Positions 26,498 to 35,928 are shown, counted from the stretch's first letter. The stretch: 64,000 bases of DNA from Streptomyces blattellae (GCF_009709555.1 NZ_WJBG01000187.1:1-64000); one strand, 5' to 3'. Notes: a model not told the origin generated them from the letters alone. Numbers and translations: made by a program.

Positions 26498-27496
26498 TCA
26501 GTCCCAGGATCCCCGCGCCACCGGCAGCTCCGCCACTTCCGCCAGGTCGTGCGCCGTGAGCCGTACCCCGGCAGCCGCCGCGTTCTCCGCCACCCAGCGC
26601 TCCTGCTTGGCGCCCGGCACCGCGACCACGTGCCGCCCCTGGGCCAGCGCCCACGCCAGGGCCACCTGGGCGGGTGTGACGTCCTCGCCGTGGCGGTGCG
26701 CCACCCGGCGCAGACCGGCCACGATCGGCTGGTTCGCGGCCATCATCTCGGCCGTGAAGCGCGGGTGGCGGGCCCGGACGTCGTCCGGTTCGAAGCCCTC
26801 GCCGGGTGTCAGCGTGCCGGTCAGGAAGCCGTTGCCGAGCGGCATCGCCGCCAGGAAGCCGACGCCGCGCGTTTCGCACCACGGCAGCAGTGCCGCCAGC
26901 GCATCCGGCGACCACACCGACAGCTCCGCCTGCACCGCGCTCACCGGGAACACCTGCTGCACCCGCTGCAACTGCCGGACCGTGGCGTCGTGCAGCCCGG
27001 CCCCCGGCCGCCGCCCGGAGCGCGCGCCGACCGCGCACAGCCCCAACGCCCGTACCTTTCCGGCCTGGACCAGCCCAGCCATCGCGCCCCAGGTCTCCTC
27101 GACCGGAACCTCCGGGTCCGCTCGATGCAGCTGGTAGAGGTCGATGTAGTCGGTCTGCAGTCGCCGCAGCGACGCGTCGCACGCCCGCTTCACATAGCCC
27201 GGCCGCCCGTTGGCCACGACGTGCTGCTCGCCGACCAGCAGGCCCACCTTGGTCGACACGAAGGCGTCCTCGCGGCGCTCCTTGAGCACCCGCCCCACCA
27301 GCAGTTCATTGGTGAACGGGCCGTACATGTCGGCCGTGTCCAGCAGGGTCGAGCCCAGATCGAGCGCCCGGTGCACGGCCCTGAGCGATTCGTCCCCCCG
27401 CTGCCGCGAGCCGCTGTACGCCCAGCTCATCGGCATGCACCCGAGTCCGACGGCCCCCACCGCGAGCGCCGCCGCCCCGATCGTCCTGCGCTCCAC
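26498..27496 (-). CDS. Aldo/keto reductase
   Basis: A 332-aa NADPH-dependent TIM-barrel oxidoreductase. The catalytic tetrad is visible: Asp and Tyr in LDTADMYGPF, Lys in VSTKVGL and His in YQLHRADP. The late VAVPGAK region binds the cofactor phosphate. It resembles the AKR13-type general stress reductases. GTG 27496 has a GAGGGAGGG ribosome site slightly far upstream (about 10 bases). The substrate is unknown. Confidence 0.92.
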   Translation of the reverse strand: MERRTIGAAALAVGAVGLGCMPMSWAYSGSRQRGDESLRAVHRALDLGSTLLDTADMYGPFTNELLVGRVLKERREDAFVSTKVGLLVGEQHVVANGRPGYVKRACDASLRRLQTDYIDLYQLHRADPEVPVEETWGAMAGLVQAGKVRALGLCAVGARSGRRPGAGLHDATVRQLQRVQQVFPVSAVQAELSVWSPDALAALLPWCETRGVGFLAAMPLGNGFLTGTLTPGEGFEPDDVRARHPRFTAEMMAANQPIVAGLRRVAHRHGEDVTPAQVALAWALAQGRHVVAVPGAKQERWVAENAAAAGVRLTAHDLAEVAELPVARGSWD

Positions 27497-27701
27497 CTGC
27501 CCGCAACCCTCCCTCTTCCGCGCCCCCCAACCTAACCTCTGCGCCGTCGCACCCCTGACCGGGACCTGCCCGGCGGAGCCCGCCGCCGCGCGGCCCGCGC
27601 TTCGGGCGGACGACGGGAACGTGCCGCCAGGCCCTGAGCGGCCCTGATGGCATCGGCTGCAGTCGGCCGACGGCAGATCACGGCACTTCCCGCGGAGCGC
27701 T

Positions 27702-27707
27702 TAGCCT
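27702..27707 (+). promoter_or_regulatory. -10 element (TAGCCT) of a leaderless gene
   Basis: TAGCCT, 6 bases, ATG 27714, and no ribosome site: a leaderless arrangement. Confidence 0.6.
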
Positions 27708-27713
27708 CCTGGC

Positions 27714-28712
27714 ATGACTGCTGACGTGTGGCTGCCCATCCCGCCGGAAGAGATCGAAGGGCTCCCGGAAGGGCCGAACTACCGCTTCTGGGACGGTGGC
27801 GAGGACTTCCCCGCGGACCCCGCGGACTGCGTCTTCTACGTGGTGCCCTATATGAAGGCCCCCGAGCTCGGACAGCGCCCGCTGCCCGGGATGACGTCCG
27901 TACAGGTCGTGCAGACCCTGTCCGCCGGCATCGACCACGTGGAGCCGGGGCTGAAGCATCTGCGCCCCGGCGTACGGCTGTGCAACGCGCGCGGGGTGCA
28001 CGAGGCGAGCACCGCCGAACTCACGCTCACCCTGATCCTCGCCTCGCTGCGCGGGGTCCCCGACTTCGTGCGGGCGCAGGACCGGGGCGAGTGGCTGGGC
28101 GGGTTCCGGCCCGCACTGGCCGACAAGAACGTGCTGATCGTGGGATACGGCTCGATCGGCGCCGCCATCGAGGACCGGCTCGCGCCTTTTGAACTCGCGC
28201 GGGTGGCGCGCGTCGCGCGCTCTCAGCGCACCATGGCGCGCGGCCTGGTGCACCCGCTCACCGAACTGCCCGCGCTGCTGCCCGAGGCAGACGTCGTCAT
28301 CCTGTCCACGCCGCTCACCGAAAACACTCGCCACCTGGTCAATTCCGACTTCCTGGCCCGGATGAAGGACGGCGCGCTCCTCGTCAACGTCGCCCGCGGC
28401 GCAGTCGTCGACACCAAGGCCCTGCTCGCCGAAGTGGAGCGCCGCCGCATCACCGCCGCCCTCGACGTCACCGACCCCGAACCGCTGCCTCGCGAGCACC
28501 CCCTGTGGCGCGCGCCCGGCGTGCTCATCAGCCCCCACGTCGGCGGGCCCACATCCGCCTTCCTGCCGCGCGCCGAGCGGCTTCTGAGGGACCAGTTGAG
28601 CCGCTTCCTGAACCATCGCCCGCTGCGGAACGTGATCCTTACGACAGGCGCGACCGGCATACGGCCGACGGATGCCACGAGCGCACAGCAGCCGGACGAA
28701 ACGGGCACGTAA
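27714..28712 (+). CDS. D-2-hydroxyacid dehydrogenase
   Basis: A 332-aa NAD-dependent enzyme. Seen: the ends of the substrate domain (TLSAGIDHVEP), the Rossmann motif VGYGSIGAAIE (about 143-153), the catalytic Arg in NVARGAVVD, Glu in TDPEPLPREHPLW and His in SPHVGGPT. Length matches the glyoxylate/hydroxypyruvate-reductase subgroup. The substrate is unknown. It is divergent from the aldo/keto reductase (217-bp gap). Leaderless start. Confidence 0.92.
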   Translation: MTADVWLPIPPEEIEGLPEGPNYRFWDGGEDFPADPADCVFYVVPYMKAPELGQRPLPGMTSVQVVQTLSAGIDHVEPGLKHLRPGVRLCNARGVHEASTAELTLTLILASLRGVPDFVRAQDRGEWLGGFRPALADKNVLIVGYGSIGAAIEDRLAPFELARVARVARSQRTMARGLVHPLTELPALLPEADVVILSTPLTENTRHLVNSDFLARMKDGALLVNVARGAVVDTKALLAEVERRRITAALDVTDPEPLPREHPLWRAPGVLISPHVGGPTSAFLPRAERLLRDQLSRFLNHRPLRNVILTTGATGIRPTDATSAQQPDETGT

Positions 28713-28794
28713 TCCGCTTCGGGTACCCTCCGCAATCCTCCGAACGCGGTACGTGCCCGTATCGCCGCTGGTCGTCACGGAGCGTAGAGAAGCT

Positions 28795-28884
28795 ATGTCC
28801 CTGAGTGACGAGACTGGTGTATCGTCCCGACAGGGGATGCGCCGCGGACCGTTCGGCGCCGGGGATGGATATTTCAGACTGTGA
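28795..28884 (+). CDS. Possible 29-codon leader ORF upstream of the cdgE-like gene
   Basis: ATG 28795 to TGA 28882-28884, starting MSLSDETGVSSRQGM. The stop overlaps the GTG of the next gene (GTGA), the classic coupling layout. The ribosome site is weak (GGAG at -16, AGAGAAG almost touching the ATG). It may be chance: a leaderless start for the next gene at 28881 also fits the sequence. Confidence 0.3.
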   Translation: MSLSDETGVSSRQGMRRGPFGAGDGYFRL

Positions 28885-31800
28885 GGGGGGCGACGGGCGA
28901 TGCACGGCCTATGCACGAACGATCCGACGCGACGGAGCCGCCGACGGCGACCCTGGCGCACGGCCGCGCGCAGACGCGGCCACCACGCCAGTCACCACAG
29001 CCATCACCACCGCAGGCACAGCGGCCGCAGGAGGCATACGCACCGGGACCCCCGGGGCCCGGGAGCGACGCGGACCGGGAGGGCCCGGTGACCTCGCCGC
29101 TGTCCTCCACGACCACCCTCGACGCAGCGCTGCGCGCGCAGCGTCCGAGGCGGGCGCTGCCGACCGGGCCACCGTCCTGCGGCGGCGGGTCGAGCCTGGT
29201 CCTCCAACTGTCACTGGCCCTGGTGTGCGCGGGATACGCCGTCGGTTCCGCGCTCGGCTGGGGCTCGCACCAAGTCGCGCTGATCATGGGCGACTTCGGT
29301 CTGAGCGCCGCGGCGGCCGCCGCGGCCGTGTCCTGCTTTCTCTACGCCCGAAACCGGCAGATCCGGTTTCGGCTCGCCTGGCTGCTGTTCGCGCTCTCCT
29401 CGGCGATGGCGGCCCTCGGCAACCTGGTCTGGGGGTGGTACGAGGTGGTCCTCGGCCAGCCCGTACCCAGCCCCAGCTACGCCGATCTGTTCTTCCTGTG
29501 CTTCGCCCCGCCCGCCATCGTGGGCCTGCTGGTCCTCGCCAAACGGCCGGTGACGAAGGCGGGGTGGGTCTGCCTGGTCCTCGACGCCTGGCTGATCGGC
29601 GGCTCGCTGCTGACGCTGTCGTGGAGCCTCGCGCTCGCCCAGGCGGCCAAGTCCGAGGGATCGAGCGTGGCGCACACCGCGCTGTCGCTGGCCTACCCGC
29701 TGCTGGACATCGTCCTGGTCAGCATGGTGCTCGCCCTGCACTTCCGGCGCTCCTCCGGGAACCGCACCGCCGTGAACACCGCGATCGGCGCGCTCGCCCT
29801 GACGGTGATGTGCGACGCCCTGTTCACCTCACCGCTGCTGCACTACACGTACCGTTCGGGCCAGTTGCTGGACGCGGGGTGGTTCGCCGGCTCGCTGCTC
29901 CTGGCGTACGCCCCCTGGGCCGCGCCGCGGCGCGGGCAGGCGGAGGACGAGGGGCACACGCGCGTGGTGCACGAGCACGTGCCCGGACAGCGGGGCGGCG
30001 GCCATCACCACGCACCCCCGCAGGGGGGTGATCTCAGCCGGTACCCCGCCGCCCGGCCCATCGCCGGTTCCCTGGCCGCCCTCACGCCGTATCTCGCCGC
30101 CGCGGTCTGCACCCTGGGGATCCTCTACAACGTCCTCAACGGCCGCAGCGTCGACCGCGTGGTGCTTCTCACCGGTGGCACCGTCGTGCTCGCCCTCGTG
30201 GTGCGCCAGGGCATCATGCTGCTCGACAACATCACCCTCACCCAGGAACTGGCGCAGAAGGAGAACCACTTCCGGTCCCTGGTGCAGGGCTCCAGCGACG
30301 TCATCATGATCGCCGCACCCAACGGCATCCTCCGGTACGTCTCCCCGGCCGCCGCCGGGGTCTACGGCCGCCCCGCCGAGGACCTCGTGGGCACGGAACT
30401 GGCCGATCTCATCCACCCGGAGGACCTGGGCTGCGTGGTGCACGAGGTGCGCCGCTTCCTCGCCGCCAGCCCACTCGAAGAACCCACTACGCGCATCGAG
30501 TGCCGCTTCAAGGCCGGCGACGGCGACGGCGGCTGGCTCAATGTCGAGTCCACCGTCAACCGTCACCACGGCGGACTCATCTTCAACAGCCGGGACGTCA
30601 CCGAAAGAGTGCGCCTGCAGGCGCAGCTCCAGCACAACGCCGAGCACGACCCGCTCACCGACCTGCCCAACCGCGCCCTGTTCACCCGGCGCGTCCAGCA
30701 GGCCCTGTCCGGCCGTCGCGCCTCCGACCGGGGCGCCTCACTCGCCGGTACGGCGGTCCTCTTCATCGACCTCGACGGCTTCAAGGCCGTCAACGACACC
30801 ATCGGGCACCAGGCCGGGGACGAGCTGCTCGTCCAGGCCGCCCGCAGACTCCAGGACGGCGTCCGGCAGGGCGATACCGCGGCCCGGCTGGGCGGCGACG
30901 AGTTCGCGGCCCTGATCGTCGGCGACGGCACCCGTGACCGTGCCTCTCGCCAACGCCACATACTGGAGCTCGCCGACCGCCTCAGGGTCACGCTCTCGCA
31001 GCCGTATGCCATCGACGGCAACGATGTCCGGGTCGCCGCGTCCATCGGGGTCGCCTTCGCCGAGGCCGGCCTGGGCGCGGGCGAGATCCTGCGCAACGCC
31101 GACCTGGCCATGTACCGCGCCAAGGCGGCCGGCAAGGGCCGCGTGGAGCTGTACGCACCGCAGATGCAGCAGGACGTCGTACGAAAGGCGGAGCTGGCCA
31201 CGCGCCTGCGGGCCGCGCTGAACGACGGCGAGTTCGCGCTGCTGCACCAACCCGTCGTCTGTCTGGAGAACGGCCGGATCACATCGGTCGCCGCGCAGGC
31301 GCGCTGGCGCTCCTCGCAGGGCGTGCTGTTCACCCCGGCCGAGTTCCTCCGGGTCGCCGAGGACGGCGACAAGACCCAGGAGCTGGGCCGCTGGATCCTG
31401 GAGGAGGCCGTCGAGCAGGCCGCCGAGCGGGCCGCGACGGGGTCGGCCGTCCCGGTGACCGTACGGGTGGGCGCCCGGCGCCTGCTGGACCGGTCGATGC
31501 CGCTCGGCTCGATCGAGGCGCTGCTCACCCGGCACGGGTTGCCGCCCGGGGCGCTGGTGATCGAGTTGGCGGACACCGATGCGCGGGTGTCCCTGGACGA
31601 GCTGGAGCGACGCCTGGGGGTATTGCACCGGCTGGGTGTCCGGATCGCGCTCGACGGCTTCGGCAGCGGATACGCATCGCTCGCCGCGCTCAGGCGGCTT
31701 CCCGTCGACGTACTGAAACTCGACCGCTCCCTGGTCGAGGGCGTCGTCGAGTCGGCACGGCTGCACAAGATCACCAGTGGGCTGCTGCGGATCGCCGGTG

Positions 31801-32135
31801 ATCTGGGGCTGCAGTCGGTGGCGGACGGCGTGGACCTTCCGGAGCAGGTCGTGGCGTTGCGCGCGATGGGCTGCACGCACGGGCAGGGCATGGCCTTCTC
31901 CGGTCCGCTGGACGAGTACCGGCTGCGCAGAGCGCTGGCTTCCGGCCACTATCCGGTACCGAACGGTCCGGCTGAGCCCGCGTTCGCCGGGGGCGTGAGA
32001 GAACCGCAGGGGCGCGTCGGAGGTGAACGGACCGTGGAAAGGGGCTCGGGGGTGTACACCAGTGGTGTCCCCGCTGTCCTCGGAGGCGGCAGTGCCCTTC
32101 GTTCACATAATGAGACTCCCGTCCCACCAGCTTGA
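28881..32135 (+). CDS. cdgE: Membrane PAS-GGDEF-degenerate EAL protein (CdgE-like)
   Basis: A 1,084-aa protein. An N-terminal Pro/Gln-rich region is followed by about eight to ten hydrophobic helices (residues 110-450), a PAS domain (about 470-590), GGDEF with LGGDEFAAL intact (671-675), and an EAL domain (from about 770) in which EAL is replaced by AAQ (804-806) and DDFG by DGFG. It should therefore make c-di-GMP and not degrade it. Its place just upstream of ilvB fits S. coelicolor SCO5511 (CdgE); orthology is inferred. GTG 28881 follows a GATATT-N7 -10 box (leaderless); ATG 28911 is an alternative. Confidence 0.88.
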   Translation: MRGATGDARPMHERSDATEPPTATLAHGRAQTRPPRQSPQPSPPQAQRPQEAYAPGPPGPGSDADREGPVTSPLSSTTTLDAALRAQRPRRALPTGPPSCGGGSSLVLQLSLALVCAGYAVGSALGWGSHQVALIMGDFGLSAAAAAAAVSCFLYARNRQIRFRLAWLLFALSSAMAALGNLVWGWYEVVLGQPVPSPSYADLFFLCFAPPAIVGLLVLAKRPVTKAGWVCLVLDAWLIGGSLLTLSWSLALAQAAKSEGSSVAHTALSLAYPLLDIVLVSMVLALHFRRSSGNRTAVNTAIGALALTVMCDALFTSPLLHYTYRSGQLLDAGWFAGSLLLAYAPWAAPRRGQAEDEGHTRVVHEHVPGQRGGGHHHAPPQGGDLSRYPAARPIAGSLAALTPYLAAAVCTLGILYNVLNGRSVDRVVLLTGGTVVLALVVRQGIMLLDNITLTQELAQKENHFRSLVQGSSDVIMIAAPNGILRYVSPAAAGVYGRPAEDLVGTELADLIHPEDLGCVVHEVRRFLAASPLEEPTTRIECRFKAGDGDGGWLNVESTVNRHHGGLIFNSRDVTERVRLQAQLQHNAEHDPLTDLPNRALFTRRVQQALSGRRASDRGASLAGTAVLFIDLDGFKAVNDTIGHQAGDELLVQAARRLQDGVRQGDTAARLGGDEFAALIVGDGTRDRASRQRHILELADRLRVTLSQPYAIDGNDVRVAASIGVAFAEAGLGAGEILRNADLAMYRAKAAGKGRVELYAPQMQQDVVRKAELATRLRAALNDGEFALLHQPVVCLENGRITSVAAQARWRSSQGVLFTPAEFLRVAEDGDKTQELGRWILEEAVEQAAERAATGSAVPVTVRVGARRLLDRSMPLGSIEALLTRHGLPPGALVIELADTDARVSLDELERRLGVLHRLGVRIALDGFGSGYASLAALRRLPVDVLKLDRSLVEGVVESARLHKITSGLLRIAGDLGLQSVADGVDLPEQVVALRAMGCTHGQGMAFSGPLDEYRLRRALASGHYPVPNGPAEPAFAGGVREPQGRVGGERTVERGSGVYTSGVPAVLGGGSALRSHNETPVPPA

Positions 32136-32161
32136 CATGCGGTGTCTGCCGGGGAGAGGGT
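32132..32161 (+). promoter_or_regulatory. ilvB promoter
   Basis: TTGACA (32132-32137), 18 bases, GAGGGT (32156-32161), then 7 bases to the leader-peptide ATG. The -35 overlaps the stop codon of the cdgE-like gene. Confidence 0.75.
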
Positions 32162-32168
32162 CTGTGCC

Positions 32169-32210
32169 ATGCGCACCCGAATTCTCGTACTTGGAAAGCG
32201 CGTCGGCTGA
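32169..32210 (+). CDS. ilvB leader peptide
   Basis: A 13-codon ORF encoding MRTRILVLGKRVG. The run Ile-Leu-Val-Leu uses ATT CTC GTA CTT, several of them rare here, so ribosome stalling at low branched-chain aminoacyl-tRNA would report supply. No ribosome site; the promoter predicts translation from the first transcribed base. A pause-type hairpin (GCTGAG with CTCAGC, 32212-32233) and the terminator at 32252 follow. Classical attenuation, as known upstream of ilvB in actinomycetes. Confidence 0.85.
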   Translation: MRTRILVLGKRVG

Positions 32211-32251
32211 AGCTGAGCCCCTGACCGCTCAGCGACCCCTCCCGGCGCGCT

Positions 32252-32285
32252 CCCCTCGCTTGCCTTACGGCACGAGGGGTTTTTT
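32252..32285 (+). terminator. ilvB attenuator terminator
   Basis: CCCCTCG pairs with CGAGGGG, with an inner TGCC/GGCA extension, followed directly by six T residues. A U-tract terminator is rare in this GC-rich genome and marks a regulated one. Confidence 0.9.
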
Positions 32286-32365
32286 GTTGCACAGGCACCT
32301 GTCGTACAGCAGCCGCACACCGCACGAACTTCGCAAAAACCCTCAGCATCGAGAAGAGAATGACG

Positions 32366-34213
32366 ATGACCGAGCAGGCCACCGGGGCCCAACACCCGCA
32401 GCCGCGGCCCCGATCCGGAGGACAACAGTCCGCCCCCGAGCGCGTCACGGGTGCGCAGTCCCTCATCCGCTCTCTCGAGGAGGTCGGCGCCGACACGGTA
32501 TTCGGCATCCCCGGCGGCGCGATCCTTCCGGCGTACGACCCGCTGATGGACTCAGGCAAGGTCCGCCACGTCCTGGTCCGGCACGAGCAGGGCGCCGGCC
32601 ACGCCGCCACCGGTTACGCGCAGGTCACCGGCAAGGTCGGTGTCTGCATGGCGACCTCAGGGCCCGGTGCCACCAACCTGGTCACGCCGATCGCCGACGC
32701 CCACATGGACTCCGTGCCGCTGGTCGCGATCACCGGGCAGGTCGCCTCCAAGGCGATCGGCACGGACGCCTTCCAGGAGGCGGACATCGTCGGCATCACC
32801 ATGCCGATCACCAAGCACAACTTCCTGGTCACCAAGGCCGACGACATCCCACGGGTGATCGCGCAGGCGTTCCACGTCGCCTCCACCGGCCGCCCCGGCC
32901 CGGTCCTGGTCGACATCGCCAAGGACGCCCTCCAGGCGCAGACCACCTTCTCCTGGCCGCCCGCCATGGACCTGCCCGGCTACCGGCCCGTCACCAAGCC
33001 GCACGCCAAGCAGATCCGTGAGGCCGCCAAGCTGATCACCTCCGCACGGCGACCCGTCCTGTACGTCGGCGGCGGCGTCCTCAAGGCGCAGGCCACCGCG
33101 GAGCTGAAGGTCCTCGCGGAGCTCACCGGAGCGCCCGTCACCACCACCCTGATGGCGCTCGGCGCATTCCCCGACAGCCACCCGCTGCACGTGGGAATGC
33201 CGGGCATGCACGGTTCGGTCACCGCCGTCACCGCGCTGCAGAAGGCCGACCTGATCGTCGCCCTCGGAGCCCGCTTCGACGACCGCGTCACCGGCAAGCT
33301 GGACAGCTTCGCCCCGCACGCCAAGATCGTCCACGCCGACATCGACCCGGCTGAGATCGGCAAGAACCGCGCCGCCGACGTGCCGATCGTCGGTGACGCC
33401 CGCGAGGTCATCGCCGATCTGATCCAGGCGGTCCAGAAGGAGCACAGCGAGGGCAACCAGGGTGACTACACCGCCTGGTGGACCGACCTGAAGCGCTGGC
33501 GCGAGACGTACCCGCTCGGCTACGACCACCCCGACAACGGCTCGCTCTCCCCCCAGCACGTCATCGAGCGCATCGGACAGCTCGCCCCCGAGGGCACGAT
33601 CTTCGCCGCGGGCGTCGGCCAGCACCAGATGTGGGCCGCGCACTACATCGAGTACGACAAGCCCGCGACCTGGCTGAACTCGGGCGGCGCCGGGACGATG
33701 GGCTACGCGGTCCCGGCCGCGATGGGTGCCAAGGCCGGAGCCCCGGAGAAGACCGTCTGGGCGATCGACGGCGACGGGTGCTTCCAGATGACCAATCAGG
33801 AGCTGACCACCTGCGCCCTGAACAACATCCCGATCAAGGTCGCCATCATCAACAACGGCGCCCTCGGGATGGTCCGCCAGTGGCAGACCCTGTTCTACAA
33901 CCAGCGCTACTCCAACACGGTCCTGCACTCCGGTCCCGACGACGTCAACCCGGAGGCCAGGGGCACCCGCGTCCCTGACTTCGTGAAGCTGTCGGAGGCC
34001 ATGGGCTGCCACGCGATCCGCTGCGAGTCCCCGGACGAGCTGGACAAGGTCATCGAGGAGGCGAACTCGATCAACGACCGCCCGGTCGTCATCGACTTCA
34101 TCGTCCACGAGGACGCGATGGTGTGGCCGATGGTCGCCGCCGGCACCTCCAACGACGAGATCATGGCCGCCCGGGACGTCCGCCCCGACTTCGGCGACAA
34201 CGAAGACGACTGA
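32366..34213 (+). CDS. ilvB: Acetolactate synthase large subunit
   Basis: A 615-aa ThDP enzyme making acetolactate (valine, leucine) and acetohydroxybutyrate (isoleucine). Seen: the catalytic Glu region VRHEQGAGHAATGY, SGPGATNLVTPI, FAD-domain EL.GAPVTTTLMALGAFP and the ThDP motif GDGCFQMTNQELTTC ... NN. ATG 32366 has GAGAAG 9 bases upstream; ATG 32360 is too close to it. It is controlled by the leader-peptide attenuator upstream and followed 26 bp later by ilvN. Confidence 0.97.
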   Translation: MTEQATGAQHPQPRPRSGGQQSAPERVTGAQSLIRSLEEVGADTVFGIPGGAILPAYDPLMDSGKVRHVLVRHEQGAGHAATGYAQVTGKVGVCMATSGPGATNLVTPIADAHMDSVPLVAITGQVASKAIGTDAFQEADIVGITMPITKHNFLVTKADDIPRVIAQAFHVASTGRPGPVLVDIAKDALQAQTTFSWPPAMDLPGYRPVTKPHAKQIREAAKLITSARRPVLYVGGGVLKAQATAELKVLAELTGAPVTTTLMALGAFPDSHPLHVGMPGMHGSVTAVTALQKADLIVALGARFDDRVTGKLDSFAPHAKIVHADIDPAEIGKNRAADVPIVGDAREVIADLIQAVQKEHSEGNQGDYTAWWTDLKRWRETYPLGYDHPDNGSLSPQHVIERIGQLAPEGTIFAAGVGQHQMWAAHYIEYDKPATWLNSGGAGTMGYAVPAAMGAKAGAPEKTVWAIDGDGCFQMTNQELTTCALNNIPIKVAIINNGALGMVRQWQTLFYNQRYSNTVLHSGPDDVNPEARGTRVPDFVKLSEAMGCHAIRCESPDELDKVIEEANSINDRPVVIDFIVHEDAMVWPMVAAGTSNDEIMAARDVRPDFGDNEDD

Positions 34214-34239
34214 GAGCCGCAGGTAAAGGAAGCAGACCC

Positions 34240-34764
34240 ATGTCCAAGCACACGCTCTCCGTCCTGGTGGAGAACACGCCGGGCATCCTCGCCCGGATCG
34301 CCGCCCTGTTCTCCCGCCGCGGCTTCAACATCGACTCGCTCGCGGTCGGCGTCACCGAGCACCCCGACATCTCCCGCATCACCATCGTGGTGGGCGTCGA
34401 GGACCTGCCGCTGGAGCAGGTGACCAAGCAGCTCAACAAGCTCGTCAACGTGCTGAAGATCGTCGAGCTGGAGCCCGGTTCGGCGGTTCAGCGCGAACTC
34501 GTTCTGGTGAAGGTGCGCGCCGACAACGAGACCCGCTCCCAGATCGTCGAGATCGTCCAGCTGTTCCGTGCCAAGACCGTCGACGTCTCCCCGGAGGCCG
34601 TCACCATCGAGGCCACCGGCAGCGGCGAGAAGCTGTCCGCCATGCTCAAGATGCTGGAGCCGTACGGCATCAAGGAGCTGGTCCAGTCCGGCACGATCGC
34701 GATCGGACGCGGTGCGCGTTCGATCACGGACCGGTCGCTGCGCGCCCTGGACCGGTCCGCGTAA
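34240..34764 (+). CDS. ilvN: Acetolactate synthase small (regulatory) subunit
   Basis: A 174-aa ACT-domain subunit that gives valine feedback to IlvB. The ACT domain covers residues 4-75 (LSVLVENTPGILARIAALFS, RGFNIDSLAVG, DISRITIVV), with the second ACT-like domain about 85-165. ATG 34240 follows AAAGGAAG. Its position directly after ilvB in the same transcript is the usual one. Confidence 0.96.
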   Translation: MSKHTLSVLVENTPGILARIAALFSRRGFNIDSLAVGVTEHPDISRITIVVGVEDLPLEQVTKQLNKLVNVLKIVELEPGSAVQRELVLVKVRADNETRSQIVEIVQLFRAKTVDVSPEAVTIEATGSGEKLSAMLKMLEPYGIKELVQSGTIAIGRGARSITDRSLRALDRSA

Positions 34765-34882
34765 CGACGGATCCGGGCGGCCGGGGGACACCGGCCGCCC
34801 GTATACCGAGACCCGCAGACTTCACCTCAGCCCGCCGTCATACGGTGGGACGCAACACCTGCACACAAGGAGAGAACCCAAA

Positions 34883-35884
34883 GTGGCCGAGCTGTTCTAC
34901 GACGCCGACGCCGACCTGTCCATCATCCAGGGCCGCAAGGTCGCGGTCATCGGTTACGGCAGCCAGGGCCACGCCCACGCGCTGTCGCTGCGTGACTCGG
35001 GTGTCGACGTCCGGGTCGGTCTGCACGAGGGCTCCAAGTCCAAGGCGAAGGCCGAGGAGCAGGGGCTGCGCGTGGTGACCCCGGCCGAGGCCGCCGCCGA
35101 GGCCGACGTCATCATGATCCTGGTCCCGGACCCGATCCAGGCCCAGGTCTACGAGGAGTCCGTAAAGGACAACCTCAAGGACGGCGACGCCCTGTTCTTC
35201 GGCCACGGCCTGAACATCCGCTTCGACCTCATCAAGCCGCCGGCCGGCATCGACGTCTGCATGGTCGCCCCCAAGGGCCCGGGCCACCTCGTCCGCCGCC
35301 AGTACGAGGAGGGCCGCGGCGTTCCCTGCATCGCCGCCGTCGAGCAGGACGCGACCGGCAACGCCTTCGCGCTGGCCCTGTCGTACGCCAAGGGCATCGG
35401 TGGCACCCGCGCCGGCGTCATCAAGACGACGTTCACCGAGGAGACCGAGACCGACCTGTTCGGTGAGCAGGCCGTCCTCTGCGGTGGTACGGCCGCGCTG
35501 GTCAAGGCCGGTTTCGAGACGCTGACCGAGGCGGGCTACCAGCCGGAGATCGCGTACTTCGAGTGCCTGCACGAGCTGAAGCTGATCGTCGACCTCATGT
35601 ACGAGGGCGGCCTGGAGAAGATGCGCTGGTCCGTCTCCGAGACCGCCGAGTGGGGCGACTACGTCACCGGGCCGCGGATCATCACCGACGCCACCAAGGC
35701 CGAGATGAAGAAGATCCTCGCGGAGATCCAGGACGGCACGTTCGCCCGTGAGTGGATGGCCGAGTACCACGGCGGTCTGAAGAAGTACAACGAGTACAAG
35801 CAGCAGGACGCCGAGTCCCTCCTTGAGACCACCGGCAAGGAGCTGCGCAAGCTCATGAGCTGGGTGAACGACGAGGAGGCGTGA
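34883..35884 (+). CDS. ilvC: Ketol-acid reductoisomerase
   Basis: A 333-aa class I (short) KARI that isomerises and reduces acetolactate. Seen: Rossmann motif VIGYGSQGHAHALSL, the NADPH loop LHEGSKSKAKAEE, GHGLNIRF, VAPKGPGHLVRRQY and the metal-binding C-terminal knot (LFGEQAVLCGG, YFECLHELKLIVDL, SETAEWGDYVTG). GTG 34883 follows AAGGAGAG. A TACGGT -10 element at 34841-34846 suggests an extra promoter beyond the ilvBN transcript. A 15-bp-stem terminator follows. Confidence 0.97.
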   Translation: MAELFYDADADLSIIQGRKVAVIGYGSQGHAHALSLRDSGVDVRVGLHEGSKSKAKAEEQGLRVVTPAEAAAEADVIMILVPDPIQAQVYEESVKDNLKDGDALFFGHGLNIRFDLIKPPAGIDVCMVAPKGPGHLVRRQYEEGRGVPCIAAVEQDATGNAFALALSYAKGIGGTRAGVIKTTFTEETETDLFGEQAVLCGGTAALVKAGFETLTEAGYQPEIAYFECLHELKLIVDLMYEGGLEKMRWSVSETAEWGDYVTGPRIITDATKAEMKKILAEIQDGTFAREWMAEYHGGLKKYNEYKQQDAESLLETTGKELRKLMSWVNDEEA

Positions 35885-35890
35885 GTCCTG

Positions 35891-35928
35891 CCCGCGGCGG
35901 TACCCTCGGCTGGGGGTACCGCCGCGGG
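35891..35928. terminator. Terminator of the ilvBNC operon
   Basis: Perfect 15-bp stem (CCCGCGGCGGTACCC with GGGTACCGCCGCGGG) and an 8-base loop, immediately after ilvC. Confidence 0.9.
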
